From: Pseudogymnoascus destructans
Taxonomy: Eukaryota; Ascomycota; Leotiomycetes; Thelebolales; Thelebolaceae
Direction: 5' to 3'
Assembly: GCF_001641265.1 (NCBI RefSeq)
Contig: NW_020167546.1
Location: forward strand, 248,001 to 312,000
Length of the DNA stretch: 64,000 bases
Positions 30,004 to 41,848 of this stretch are shown here, piece after piece. The notes below the pieces were generated by a model, which made no database searches, was not told where the DNA came from, and saw only the letters and a list, made by a program, of their open reading frames with translations. The translations under genes were made by a program, and so were the position numbers. Every line of letters starts with the position of its first letter. The stretch's first letter is position 1.

Positions 30004-30473
30004 ATGCCATCTATCTTGGTATCAGATACTAAAGGCGACGACCGGGCTTGTCCCGAGGAAGCTGCAAAACGCAAGAGGTCATACTCTATTTTTCGAGGTA
30101 AGAATATCAACATTTGCATACCGGGCCGTGCTAACAGTGGATAGAAAACCGGGATGACAATTTGCGGCGAAAGAAGTCACGCCTTTCCTCACACATCAGT
30201 GGTCCTTTCTCCCGATTACCTACCGAAATAAGTTTGCAAATTATATCCGAAATTATAGACTCAAGAACCCTTTTGAGGGTTTGCCAAGTGAATAAGGCTT
30301 TCAAGGGCTTCCTCAACATGGATTCTTTCCGTTCTGCCTACACCGAGGAAGTTAGAATGGGAGAGTATACATCCGATAATGCGATCGACACCATTTCCAA
30401 ACACATCAAAAAACATCAAGAGGCGGCCCTAATGATTTTTGAAGTCACTTGGAAAGGCATTTTTCTTGTGTAA
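30004..30473 (+). CDS. F-box protein gene, two exons, 3' end replaced by LTR sequence
   Basis: Exon 1 (30004-30097) starts at ATG. The intron (30098-30144) has GTAAGA, GCTAAC and TAG. Exon 2 (30145-30473) gives a 140-residue product. A basic segment (KRKRSY, RRKKSRL) precedes an F-box at about residues 53-90 (FSRLPTEISLQIISEIIDSR, then LLRVCQVNKAFKGFL). F-boxes dock substrate receptors to SCF ubiquitin ligases through Skp1. Fungal F-box proteins normally have a long C-terminal part, which is absent. The last codons (FLV-stop) lie in sequence matching an S LTR, so an insertion truncated the gene. It is probably non-functional or makes a short F-box-only protein. Confidence 0.75.
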
Positions 30474-30569
30474 TGTTCACTTGACAGAGCAGGCAGGGGT
30501 TTAGACACAAAGGCTTTCCAAGTAACAGGTTACAGTATTGTAAAGAATACTATATTGAGTTGAGCACGA
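30463..30569 (-). repeat. S-type LTR fragment
   Basis: TTTCTTGTGTAATGTTCACT onward matches the reverse complement of S LTR sequence near 63750-63850. It ends GAGCACGA where Gypsy-V inserted. Its other half is found, inverted, at 37200-37365. Confidence 0.8.
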
Positions 30570-31505
30570 TGTCATACTGACATTCGTTGCACTCAGTTTG
30601 CTATCAAACTCAAGACCAAACTTAGAAATCTCCTCCTCAAACCTACAAGTCACCATACACATCTTCGCGTATCACACCAACAACAAGAGCAATACTACTC
30701 AACGATTGCTGCAAACTCTTCTACTACATCTGTTTATGCTACATACATCACGGCATATCATTTGAACACTCATTGAACAAGTTATTAAGAAAATCTCCTC
30801 CTTAAGGGGGTGGGCCAATACTACCACATGGCATATCTCTACCAACTAGAGGCCTAGGAACATGAACGATAGCTCTAGAAGCTTTTACAACCCTCTATGA
30901 TTCATTACACGTCATCGCTCCTTAGTTACCCACAAGATTGGTTACGTTATGACATAATTTATCTATAGGTACTCTGACCTTGGACCTCCTTTTCACTTCC
31001 TATAGGCTACGAACCTAAGAGATGGTTCTATGGGATTCTCTTACGTTCACTACATGATTAGCAAGCTAGTTGTGGGTCGCACTTGATTTCTAATACATTT
31101 ACCAAGCCTGGTTAGTCATGGAAAGTCATGGAAAATGAGAGAACTACACTCCTTTGGCATAAATAGGATTGCCCTTTCCTTAAGAAAGGGCAAGCAGGGA
31201 ATACAGTAAATCGACTAGCACATACTTCTACGTCTTTTCTAAGCTTCCAAGCATTGATCTTGTTATTCTCTGTTTTTGAAAAGTCAGTGAGGTGCTAACC
31301 TCTGACTTACCCCTGAGTTCTCAGACTCAACATTTGTTGCAACTTGTCTAAACCACTTCACCACATCATACACCTGATTGCTGCGTTGTGGAATAGTCTA
31401 AGCTACAACCCTTTGGCTCTGTTTTCTAAGACAGTGTGTTGTCTTAGTAAATTCATCCCTTCCTTGGGTGGCTAGATTCTCATATCTGGTGCACCCACCA
31501 TTACA
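30570..31505 (+). repeat. Gypsy-V 5' LTR
   Basis: A 936-bp repeat from TGTCATACTGACATTCG to CCACCATTACA. A TATA-like TTTGGCATAAATAGG lies near 31155. The sequence after it does not show an obvious tRNA 3'-end match. Confidence 0.9.
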
Positions 31506-31557
31506 CCTTGCCTGCTTCAAGCTTCAACTATTTCTATAGCAGCACTTCGATACTACA

Positions 31558-33876
31558 ATGGAGGACGACCAAGCTCCTACAACTACTGCTGAACAGCAGA
31601 TGCAACAACTGTTTGCCTTTATACAAACTATAGCAAACAAACTTGAGAATTTGGAAAACACCTTTCAAGCCAACACTTCAGCAACACAATCTTCAACTCA
31701 GACACATCATACAGAACTTTCCACAGCTCCTCTGGCTATTTCGAGTACCCCAGGTGCACTTCCTAAAGTGCAAACACCAGATTTATACCATGGAGACAGG
31801 AGGAAGTTGAAGGGATTTCTTATGCAACTGGACATCTACTTCACCCTCAGGCCTCATCAGTTCACCTCAGACATTCAGAAGATCTATTTTGCTGCCAGCT
31901 ACCTCCGTGGATCTGCATTCAACTTCTTTGAGCCATATCTTAGAAGACTTAGTGGCAACAACCAAAATACCACTACACCTTTGATTACCTCTTATGACCA
32001 GTTTCAAGAGGAACTTACCAGGACCTTTGGAGACATCAACGAAACTGCTACAGCAGAAAGAGAGCTACAGAAGCTATGTCAAAAGACCTCTGCTGCTCAG
32101 TATACAACAGAATTTAGGAGAATCACTTCTCACTTGACTTGGAATGAAGAAGCCTTAGTCTTCACTTACTACCAAGGGCTCAAGAGCTCTATTAAGGATG
32201 AACTCAGCAAAGAAGAACGCCCTACAACACTTCAAACGCTTATAGAGAAAGCTGTCAGACTTGATGATAGGCTTTTTGAAAGAAGAAAGGAGAAGAACCA
32301 AGACTGGCATCCAACAAGAAATTTCAACAATTACACCTCTACACCAACTGCTAAGGACTCAGCACCTGAACCTATGGACTTAGACGCCTCTATAAAGAGA
32401 TCTACAGCAAATCCAGCACCTCAGCCTACAAGAAGCCCTCAAAAACTGAAAAGGGGTAAACTTACTCCTCAAGAAAGAAAACACAGAATGGACAACAACC
32501 TTTGTTTATACTGTGGCAAAGGGGGGCACAGAATTCAGGAGTGCTATTCAGCACGAGGGAGTGCTGATTCAAAACATATAGCAGCCTCAGACACAGTCAC
32601 AACTGCTATTCCTGAAAAACTTAAAAAATCCCTAGCAGGCACAACTTCAACTGAGACTATAACTTCTCCCCTAGACAACAAAGATGTGTCGATGGTGCTT
32701 TCTCAGAGTCTCACACACCTGTTAATCCCTATTCAACTCCATTTCAAACAACAGGTGTTGTATACAAGGGCTATGATAGACTCAGGGGCAACAGGCAACT
32801 TTATATCTCAAGACCTAATCTTGATACACCAGTTACCTACAATTCCCAAACGCACTCCAGAGTTGCTCCGAGTCATTGATGGAACTCCTATCAGTTCAGG
32901 TTCCATTACCTGCAACACCCCAGTACTCAAACTTGAGATTCCCCTAGGAAAATCAACATTTTCAGACACCATCTCTTCAGATGTTATACCAATGAAGTAC
33001 CCAGTCATCCTAGGTCTTCCATGGCTTCAAAGGCATGATCCAACCATCAATTGGAAGCATTTATCGCTTGGGTTTAGCTCAAATCCTGAGCTCAATACTG
33101 AAAAAACCCTTCAAGCCTCAGTTACCCCTATTCAGGTCCAAGACTCAGACTTGTCCCAGATCAAGGATTTTGACCAAACTATGGACGATATATCATCTCT
33201 GATATGGGTTAAACCTTTCCAACCTGTCCTGGAGATAGCAGCTACTTCAGATTTGGAGAAATCATCTCAGGAGGTCATTTTGCCTTTAGCATACCAAGAC
33301 TACCAACATCTTTTTGACAAGGCAAAGGCATCAATTCTGCCAAAGCACCAGCCTTATGACCATGTGATACCACTCGCAGAAGGCTCAATGCCTCCCTACG
33401 GCCCTATCTACTCTCTATCTGAATTAGAGCTGAAAACTCTCAGAGAATACCTAGATGAGAACCTTAGTTCTGGCTTTATCAGACCTTCTTCCTCACCAGC
33501 AGGAGCTCCTATTCTCTTTGTCAAGAAGAAAGATGGCTCCTTGCGTCTCTGTGTTGATTATAGGGGCCTTAATGCAGTCACTGTTAAAAACAGATATGCT
33601 TTACCCCTTATCCCTGAGCTCATGGATAGGCTCTCTTCAGCAAAGATCTTTACCAAGTTAGATCTCAGGGGAGCTTATAACCTGATACGCATCAAGGAAG
33701 ATGATGAGTGGAAGACAGCATTCAGAACACGCTATGGTCATTTTGAATACCAGGTAATGCCTTTTGGGCTTGCCAATGCACCTGCTTCTTTCCAAGCTCT
33801 CATGAATGATATTCTAAGACCTTACTTGGATATCTTTGTTGTTGTCTACTTAGATGACATTTTATATACTCTTTAG
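31558..33876 (+). pseudogene. Gypsy-V Gag, protease and N-terminal RT
   Basis: 772 codons. Gag has the conserved capsid segment (YFAASYLRGSAFNFFEPYLR) and a CCHC knuckle, CLYCGKGGHRIQEC, near residue 320. Protease has MIDSGATGNFI near 405. RT has KKKDGSLRLCVDYRGLN and ends with the catalytic YLDDIL. The frame stops right after that motif at 33874-33876. Comparison with Gypsy relatives shows that one base is missing near 33863, after which RT continues in the next frame. Gag and protease are intact; RT is cut. Confidence 0.9.
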
Positions 33877-33968
33877 ACACTCAAGAGCATGTTCTACATG
33901 TTAGACAAGTCTTAGAGAAGCTATCTCAAGCACAACTGTTTTGCAAACTTGGGAAATGTCTTTTCCAT

Positions 33969-36412
33969 ATGTCTCAAGTTGATTTCTTGGGACATAGAAT
34001 TTCAACAGAAGGCATTCAGATGGATCCTGAAAAGACAAAAGCAGTACAAACGTGGCCTATTCCTTCCAGCATTAAAGAGGTTCAGTCTTTCCTTGGGTTT
34101 GCCAACTATTACAGGAGGTTTATACCAAGATATACATCCTTGGCTTTACCCCTTACTCAATTACTTCACAAGGACACTTTGTATCACTGGGATAAGACAC
34201 AGCAAGATGCTTTCGATGCTCTTAAAGGAGAATTCAAAGAAGGGAAAATGTTACTACACTTTAACCCCTTGAAACCTGCCACTCTTGAGACAGATGCCTC
34301 AGATTTTGCCATTTCTGGAATCTTATACCAAGCTCCAAAAGACAAACAAGAAGAGCTACAGCCTGTGGCATTTTACTCAAGAAAGCTATCAGCAGCCGAA
34401 CAAAACTATCCCATTACAGACAAGGAACTGCTTGCCATAGTATGTTCTCTAAAGCATTGGAGATGCTACCTTGAAGGGGCAAACTATCCTATCACTATTT
34501 ACAGTGACCATTCAAATCTCTTGACCTTTACAACCACTAAACAGCTCAATCGACGACAAGCAAGGTGGTCTGAACAACTAGGAGGTTTTGACTTTGTTAT
34601 AAAACATGTCTCAGGGGCCAAGAATCAAAGAGCAGATCTCCTCTCAAGAAGACATGACTACCAAGATTCTGCTAAAACTAGCAATACAAAGGCTCTGCTA
34701 GACTCAGCAAAGCTTATAGCAGCATCTTTAAGCAACCCTAGTACTACAGAGGACTTAGGGGTAAACTTATCCCCTCAAGACCAAGTTGCCCCCATTACCT
34801 CTTCTCAGGAACCAGAGACCTTTAAAGACTATACACCCTCAGCAACACTTCTTAAAGCATTTAAAGATGCTTACAACCATGATCCCTTTGTGAAAAGAAC
34901 TTTGGAATACCTCCAGAAGAAAGGTTCCTCTCTTGAGAAAGTTGGACTACAGAATTTCTCAAAAAATCAGCATGGACTTCTCTTATTCAAGAACTATATC
35001 TATGTCCCAAGGAATAAACGATTACAGCTACACCTCCTACAGCAGTTCCATGATGCTCCAGCTGCAGGGCACTTTGGCTTTGCAAAAACTTATGAACTTC
35101 TAACAAGAAAGTTCTACTGGCCTAGTCTAAGGACTACTCTTCAAGACTATATATCTTCTTGCACTACTTGCAACTTGAACAAACCTACACGGCAAAAGCC
35201 CTATGGCCTCTTGCAGCCTCTACCTATACCAGAACGCCCATGGGACTCCATATCCATTGACTTTATAGTCAAGTTGCCTCCTTCTATCCCAAAAGGGGGT
35301 GCTACCCCTTATGACTCTATCCTTGTGGTGGTAGAAAGGCTCACAAAAATGGCACACTTTGAGCCTTGCAATGAGACTATCACAGCTTCTGAACTTGCGT
35401 GGCTATTCCTCAAGGTGGTCTTTAAATATCATGGAATTCCTGGACACTGGATCTCAGATAGGGGAGCAGTTTTCACTTCAAACTTTTTTAAGGAGTTCTC
35501 TAAACTCTTAAACATGGAACAACGCTTCTCTACAGCTTATCACCCTCAAACAGATGGCCAGACAGAGAGAGTCAACTCTGTACTTGAACAATATCTAAGA
35601 ATTTATACAAACTATGCTCAAGACAACTGGGCAGATCTTCTCCATCTTGCAGAATTTGCTTACAACAACACAGTCTCTAACACCACAAAAGAGACACCTT
35701 TCTATGCAAACTATGGTTATCACCCTAGGTTTGAAGTGGCAGAACTGAATTGTCCTGAAAATTTCAAAAACCCTTCTGCTACTGAAAGAATCATCTACCT
35801 TAAGGGCCTCCAGGACTATTTGAACCTAGCAGAAGGGTTCAAAAACCCTTCTGCTACTGAAAGAATCATCTACCTTAAGGGCCTCCAGGACTATCTCAAG
35901 GTTCAAATACACGAGCAGGCTCAGGCCTTTAACAGGGGGGTGGTTGCACCACAATTCAAAGTTGGTGATCAAGTCTTTTGTCTAGAAGACATATCACAAC
36001 TACTAGACCTTCAGACAAACTTGATACTAAAAGACTTGGACCTTTTAAGATCACAAGGACTATTGGCAAGAATGCTTTCGAGCTTGCATTACCACCTACT
36101 TGGACTATCCATAATGTCTTCCATGCATCTCTCTTGTCTAAGGCACAAGAAAGTTCCTTAAGACCACTTCAGTCTCCTCCACCTCCTGTTCTGATCTTGG
36201 ATCAACCAGAATATGAAGTAGAGTCTATCCTTGACAAAAAGACACTTAGAGGTCAGGACTACTTCCTCGTTAAGTGGAAAGGCTATCCTACAAGTGACAA
36301 CACTTGGGAGCCTAAGAGAAATCTAAAAAATGCATCTAAGCTCATTCTAGAATTTCTTTCTAAGAAAGCCACCTGGCTAAAGGGCAAGCACACAGCTAAC
36401 AAACGTCCTTAA
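33969..36412 (+). pseudogene. Gypsy-V RT thumb, RNase H, integrase and chromodomain
   Basis: 33969-36161 is open (730 codons). RT connection: FLGHRISTEGIQMDPEKT. RNase H: LETDASDFAISGILYQ and DKELLAIV. Integrase zinc part: H...H, CTTCNLNK. Core: IDFIVKLP and ISDRGAVFTSNF, with the Glu region at DNWADLLHLAEFAYNN. A frameshift near 35978 moves the rest into another frame (35978-36412). That part encodes KLDTKRLGPFKITRTIG and a chromodomain, EYEVESILDKKTLRGQDYFL then VKWKGYPTSDNTWEP, which in relatives directs integration to methylated chromatin. A 25-residue duplication lies in the integrase C-terminal region. Confidence 0.9.
35763..35894 (+). repeat. 75-bp in-frame tandem duplication in the integrase C-terminal region
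   Basis: TTCAAAAACCCTTCTGCTAC at 35763 recurs at 35838, and 57 bp are identical in both. The protein repeats FKNPSATERIIYLKGLQDYL with a short linker. The duplication keeps the frame. Confidence 0.92.
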
Positions 36413-36422
36413 GAGGGGTATC

Positions 36423-37199
36423 ATGTCATACTGACATTCGTTGCACTCAGTTTGCTATCAAACCCAAGAGCAAACTTGGAAATCTCCTCCTCAAACCTAC
36501 AAGTCACTATACATATTTTCGCTTATCACACCAACAACAAGAGCAATACTACTCAACGATTGCTACAACCATCTATGATTCATTACACGTCATCGCTCTT
36601 TAGTTACCCACAAGATTGGTTAAGTTATGACATAATTTGTCTATGACATAATTTGTCTATAGGGGTACTCTGACCTTGGACCTCCTTTTACTTCCTATAG
36701 GCTACGAACCTAAGAGATGGTTCTATGGGATTCTCTTACGTTCACTACATGATTAGCAAGCTAGTTGTGGGTCGCACTTGATTTCTAATACATTTACCAA
36801 GCCTGGTTAGTCATGGAAAGTCATGGAAAATGAGAGAACTACACTCCTTTGGCATAAATAGGATTGCCCTTTCCTTAAGAAAGGGCAAGCAGGGAATACA
36901 GTAAATCGACTAGCACATACTTCTACGTCTTTTCCAAGCTTCCAAGCATTGATCTTGTTATTCTCTGTTTTTGAAAAGTCAGTGAGGTGCTAACCTCTGA
37001 CTTACCCCTGAGTTCTCAGACTCAACATTTGTTGCAACTTGTCTAAACCACTTCACCACATCATACACCTATTGCTGCGTTGTGGAATAGTCTAAGCTAC
37101 AACCCTTTGGCTCTGTTTCCTAAGACAGTGTGTTGTCTTAGTAAATTCATCCCTTCCTTGGGTGGCTAGATTCTCACATCTGGTGCACCCACCATTACA
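36423..37199 (+). repeat. Gypsy-V 3' LTR with internal deletion
   Basis: Matches the 5' LTR from TGTCATACTGACATTCG to CCACCATTACA but lacks about 160 bp after the first 140 bp. A short duplication of ATGACATAATTTGTCTAT is near 36628-36660. Confidence 0.9.
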
Positions 37200-37365
37200 T
37201 TATGGCTAAGTGCTAGTGCTATGGCTAGCGCTTATGGCTGAAACCTCACATGATGGATAACATTGGATATCATGGATATTATGTTATCCATGTTATCCAC
37301 GGATATCCCTTTGGCACGAAGCCACTATATAAGTAGATAGTATTTCCTTAGATAGGAGCTTCGTG
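37200..37365 (+). repeat. S-type LTR fragment, inverted relative to 30463-30569
   Basis: Contains GGATATTATGTTATCCATG and TATATAAGTAGATAGTATTT, then GGAGCTTCGTG, which stops exactly where the V LTR begins. TCGTG is the complement of the CACGA left of Gypsy-V. Confidence 0.8.
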
Positions 37366-38286
37366 TGTAATGGTGGGTGCACCAGATATGAGAATCTAGC
37401 CACCCAAGGAAGGGATGAATTTACTAAGACAACACACTGTCTTAGGAAACAGAGCCAAAGGGTTGTAGCTTAGACTATTCCACAACGCAGCAATCAGGTG
37501 TATGATGTGGTGAAGTGGTTTAGACAAGTTGCAACAAATGTTGAGTCTGAGAACTCAGGGGTAAGTCAGAGGTTAGCACCTCACTGACTTTTCAAAAACA
37601 GAGAATAACAAGATCAATGCTTGGAAGCTTGGAAAAGACGTAGAAGTATGTGCTAGTCGATTTACTGTATTCCCTGCTTGCCCTTTCTTAAGGAAAGGGC
37701 AATCCTATTTATGCCAAAGGAGTGTAGTTCTCTCATTTTCCATGACTTTCCATGACTAACCAGGCTTGGTAAATGTATTAGAAATCAAGTGCGACCCACA
37801 ACTAGCTTGCTAATCATGTAGTGAACGTAAGAGAATCCCATAGAAACATCTCTTGGGTTCCTAGCCTATAGGAAGTGAAAAGGAGGTCCAAGGTCAGAGT
37901 ACCTATAGATAAATTATGTCATAACTTAACCAATCTTGTGGGTAACTAAGGAGCGATGACGTGTAATGAATCATAGAGGGTTAGAGCTATCATTCATGTT
38001 CCTAGGCCTCTAGTTGGTAGAAATATGCCATGTGGTAGTATTGGCCCACCCCCTTAAGGAGGATATTTTCTTAATAACTTGTTCAATGAGTGTCCAAATG
38101 ATATGCCGTGATGTATGTAGCATAAACAGATGTAGTAGAAAAGTTTGCAGCAATCGTTGAGTAGTATTGCTCTTGTTGGTGTGATAAGCCAAGATATGTA
38201 TGGTGACTTGTAGGTTTGAGGAGGAGATTTCTAAGTTTGCTCTTGAGTTTGATAGCAAACTGAGTGCAACGAATGTCAGTATGACA
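37366..38286 (-). repeat. V-type LTR, reverse orientation
   Basis: 921 bp from TGTAATGGTGGGTGCACC to CAGTATGACA, closest in layout to the Gypsy-V 5' LTR because the central segment missing from the 3' LTR is present. Best explained as part of an inversion between opposed LTRs rather than a simple solo insertion. Confidence 0.88.
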
Positions 38287-38934
38287 ATCATGACCTCCAT
38301 GACGATCGTAACAGCCTGTACTGCCTTTTTCTTACAGGATAGTAAAGCAATATTGGCTAGATAGACTTGCCCCTTACATTATGAACAATGACATTAGGAG
38401 GAAAGGAACAATGGTTCTAGACCTGTGATGTATGTCCCTTAGCCTTTTGATCTAACACAGATAATCCTCAAGTAAGGCATAATGAACCAGCTTATATACT
38501 AGCTTGGGAACTAGCTATAAATTTGGCTTAGAGTCGTGTTACTAGTGATGGTGATAAGGGCATCTATAATTAGAAGCTAAAGTCCTTGACAGCACTGGTA
38601 AAAAGATTAGACAGTTTAGAATCTACTTAAGAGGCCATATTAAGTTGATTGATATCACAGAATTAAGGGCATTAAAGAATTGAGATCGTATAGTGTTGTG
38701 TTAGCACAGAGTATAAATTTTTAATTAGGATCAGCCTCATAATTTACCTAATTAGGCATTACAGACTGAATTACAGCTATAGCCCTATTTAGTACTATAG
38801 ACTGACTTAGTAATTAAGGCACCTCACTATGGACTGCTAAGACTTACAGACTGTAGTAGTACAGACTGGATTATTAAACTAGAGACTACTATAGAGGCTA
38901 CTACTAGGAACACTAGTTAGAGTAAGATATCTAC
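38287..38934. other. AT-rich degenerate sequence
   Basis: TA-rich, stops in all frames, no supported gene. It leads into the pogo relic that follows and may be the decayed 5' part of that transposase. Confidence 0.45.
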
Positions 38935-39144
38935 AACTGTGATAAAGCAGGCTTTATAATAGGAGTTATTGCTACTACAAAGGTAGTTACAAGCTTAGAA
39001 GCAAAGAGTTGTTTAAAGACTATATAGCTAGAAAATAGGGAATGGGTGTTAATTATCTAAGGTGTTAATTCATACAGATGGGCACTCCTACCATTTATCA
39101 TTTTCAAGGCATAGAATCACCTCTTAGCTTACTACAAGGACTTA
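38935..39144 (+). pseudogene. Pogo-type transposase relic P5
   Basis: The plus strand reads DKAGFIIGVIATTKVVT, then ENREWVLII-stop-GVNSYRWALLPFIIF and NHLLAYYKDL. This aligns with DETGFMMGVISTAMVVT, GNREWVTVIQGVSSQGWAVP and FIIVAGKNHLTSWY of the P4 transposase. Stops stand at positions fitting CAG-to-TAG and CAA-to-TAA change. It is cut by the D-element LTR at 39147. Confidence 0.75.
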
Positions 39145-39146
39145 GG

Positions 39147-39393
39147 TGAAGGACACAGGGCACCCAGCTCACAGTAATAGCATATGAGAGTGCGAGTCGG
39201 AGGCTAAATGGATGCTATCCTATAGGTCTACTATGAAGGATACAAAAAAGATGAGGAGAGGAACCCCGTTGGGTCAATCTCCTTGAGTACCCGAAACGGG
39301 TCTGACTCGGCTAACCTGCCTTAACTCTTATCATGTGACCGTAACCTGTCTGACTCAGATCCTTTCCGTCACTGAGGGACAGGCATCCTTACA
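39147..39393 (-). repeat. 3' LTR of Gypsy-D (B-type LTR)
   Basis: A 247-bp B LTR ending CAGGCATCCTTACA, missing one base of the usual TGTAAGG start. Next to it, the minus strand reads AAGAGGGGGGGTAG just before the LTR, a classic polypurine tract. That places this LTR at the 3' end of a minus-strand element. Confidence 0.85.
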
Positions 39394-40075
39394 CTACCCC
39401 CCCTCTTAAGAGAGTGTTTTGTCCGTGAAACACGCTGTGAGAATCATTTCCGCAACATCTCCGAATGGTATCCGTGAAAAGAGCATTCTATGTTGGTGGT
39501 AATTCTGTTTGTAATTGCATCTGTAACAACCCTGTTTATATGCCGTGTCAGGAAGGTGCGTTGTATGTCATGCTAGAGTTGTGCCGTATCGACTCCGTTT
39601 AGTGTGCGAAACCAGAGTTTGCTTTGTTCGCTCTGGGGTAAATTCCTGGTGGTCCTAGTGGGCTCCGAATCACATCCGCGAAGCGTTTGGGTTGTACTTT
39701 CCCTCGTATGAAAGGAGAAGTGGCCGCGCTAACCCGATTCAAAGTTCATTGTTGTAAGCCAGACTATGAGTACGCAGCCGTGCCCACTTCCTCTTGTTGT
39801 CTTCCAACAACAACGCCAGTGACCACCCCTCCGAGAACGGTAAGTGACCCCTTCTTGTGGATTGTCTGATGGTGTGCTAATAAATTGGATAGAATATTTA
39901 CAATCCACGAGAACCAGTAGGAGATGGGAATGCGTTGGCACGTGGGTGATAACGTGTGCTGGGCTGACGAGATTCACAGAATTCCAATTTGACGATGCCG
40001 ATTCTGACTCCCGCAAGAGCTTTGTCAGACGCATTCCGTGTCCTCTGCCTGCGCTGCCTTCGGGCCAAAGCTCGT
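39394..40075 (+). pseudogene. 5' exons of the antisense Cys-rich gene (Gypsy-D copy)
   Basis: This stretch lies between the D polypurine tract and D pol but reads as protein on the opposite (plus) strand. 39708-39840 encodes MKGEVAALTRFKVHCCKP and onward. GTAAGT at 39841 and GCTGACGAGATTCACAG ending at 39978 could bound an intron. ATG at 39994 opens MPILTPARALSDAFRVLCLR CLRAKAR. The same order, with many synonymous differences, occurs at 56488-56860. The gene is cut near 40075 by fusion to integrase sequence. Confidence 0.5.
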
Positions 40076-41848
40076 GTAAGCATCTCTTGTAGGTTTTCTT
40101 TTGCAGATATGGCAGTTCTTGATGTATTGTATAATTGTCTTATCCATCCGGGGCCAGTAATACTGTCTTTTGATGACCCGAATCATCTTCCCAATGCCAG
40201 GGTATCCCATTGCTGGTTGGTCATGAATTTCTTGCAAGAGTTCGACATGAGCACTTTCTGGAACCCAGACTCTATTATAATATAAGAGCCCTTCCTTCAC
40301 CTCGCAATATGCTAGAGCTATGTCTGGACTGTTTCGTTCTCCATTCTGAAGCTTCTGAATAGTGTCTTTGCATAAGCTGTCTTGAAGTTGCGCAGTTTGG
40401 ATTTTGTCTAGAATACTTGCTTCCTGTAGGTGGACTGGCGCGAGTTGGATGTCTTGATTCACCTTAGCATCTTCAAATTTCCTTATCTCTTGGAGGTCTG
40501 GATGGAGTCTCTTGAGTGGTAGCAGGGTTTGAAGTTGTTGTTTTTGGTGGTCATCTTCTTCGTTCCCTTCTGGTCTATCTCCTGGTCTTCGAGTTAATGC
40601 ATCTGCTTTTCCGTTCTGTTTCCCAGGTCAATATATAATTTGAAAGTTTAACCTTGACAGAAACTCAGCCCATCGAGCTTGCCTTCAAGTAAGCTTCTTT
40701 GTTGTCATGAAGTATTCAAGACTCTTGTGATCTGACAAAACTTGGACTGGCATTGCTGTGCCCTCGACTTCTGGTCTCCATGCTTTGAAGCATCTGATGA
40801 TGGCGAGTAACTCCTTGTCATAGATTTCGTAATTGTATTCTGCAGGTGCCATCTTTTTCGAGAAGAATGCAACTGGATGTAGGATTCCCTTGTCATCTTT
40901 CTGTGACAGTACCCCTGAGGAAATAAAATCTGAGGCATCAGCTTCAACATAGGCTGTCTTCTCTCTATCGAAATGTCGTAAGACTGGGGCTTCTGTGACA
41001 GTCTTTTTCAGAAGTGTGAATGCTTCCTGACATGCTTCTGTCCATTCAAAGACATGGTCTTTTTTCGTTAAGTTGACGAGTGGTTTCATGATGTTTGAAT
41101 AGTTCTTGATAAACCTTCGATAGAACACACAGAATCTGATAAAAGCTTGCGTGTCCCGTAATAATTTTGGTGCTTTCCAATCGAGTATAGTGTTCACCTT
41201 TCCAGGATCCATGCGAATTCCATTAACTCCAATGATGAGTCCTTACAATTTTGTCTCTTGAATGAAGAATTCGCATTTTGCTATATCTGCTTGTAGTCCT
41301 GCTTCTCAAAGCTTTTGTAGAACCATTTTGACATGCTTAACATGTTCCTCCTTACTTGTGCTATAGACAAGAAAATCGTCCATGTATGCAGTGACGAATT
41401 TGTTGATGTATTCCATTAATGTTTCATTCATATATCGTTGAAATGTTGCTGGGCCATTCGTAAGTCCAAATGGGAGAACTTTGTATTTGTATGATCCAAA
41501 TCGAGTTTTGAATGTTGTCAGATCTTCGTCCTCCTCTGTCTGCATGCGAATTCGATTAAAGGCATGTCTAATATCAATCTTTGTAAGATATTTGGCACCC
41601 GTGATTTGAGCCAATGTTTCCTCAATGAGCGGAAGTGGGTATGAGTCTTTCCTTGTGATCACATTTAGTTTGCGATAGTCTATGCAAAATCCAAGTCCAC
41701 CTCCTGGTTTGCGTACAAATAACACAGGTGAGGCAAATGGTGCGTTGCTAGCTTCAATGAATCCTTTGGTAAGATTGTCCTCCACGTATTTCTTCACAAG
41801 ATCAAGCTCTTCTCAAGACATGTTATAGAGTGGTGCATGCCCTAGTTT
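40076..41848 (-). pseudogene. Gypsy-D pol relic: RT, RNase H, integrase zinc finger
   Basis: 41797-41306 encodes RT (GGGLGFCIDYRKLN, TKIDIRHAFNRIRM, AYMDDFLVYS; the usual second residue of the catalytic box is Met). 41212-40685 encodes the thumb and RNase H (AYVEADASDFISSGVLSQ, DKELLAII). 40462-40076 holds the integrase H2C2 finger (CHICKRKPTRD). Stops and frameshifts separate the pieces. After the finger the frame runs into the antisense-gene region, so the integrase core was deleted. The upstream side is cut at 41849 by the LTR of B1. Confidence 0.88.

Larger units (their letters stand above)
30570..37199 (+). mobile_element. Gypsy-V LTR retrotransposon (chromodomain type), both LTRs present
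   Basis: A 5' LTR (30570-31505), gag-protease-RT, RNase H, integrase with chromodomain, and a 3' LTR (36423-37199) follow in Gypsy order. CACGA precedes the 5' LTR. Its complement TCGTG is found not at 37200 but at 37361-37365, because the right flank was inverted. Two frameshifts and an in-frame duplication are the main internal defects. The 3' LTR is shorter than the 5' one by about 160 bp. Confidence 0.93.

Noticed and set aside
37366..38286. Simple solo V LTR insertion
   Set aside because: Flanks TCGTG and ATCAT do not match, while TCGTG pairs with CACGA left of Gypsy-V. An inversion explains both.
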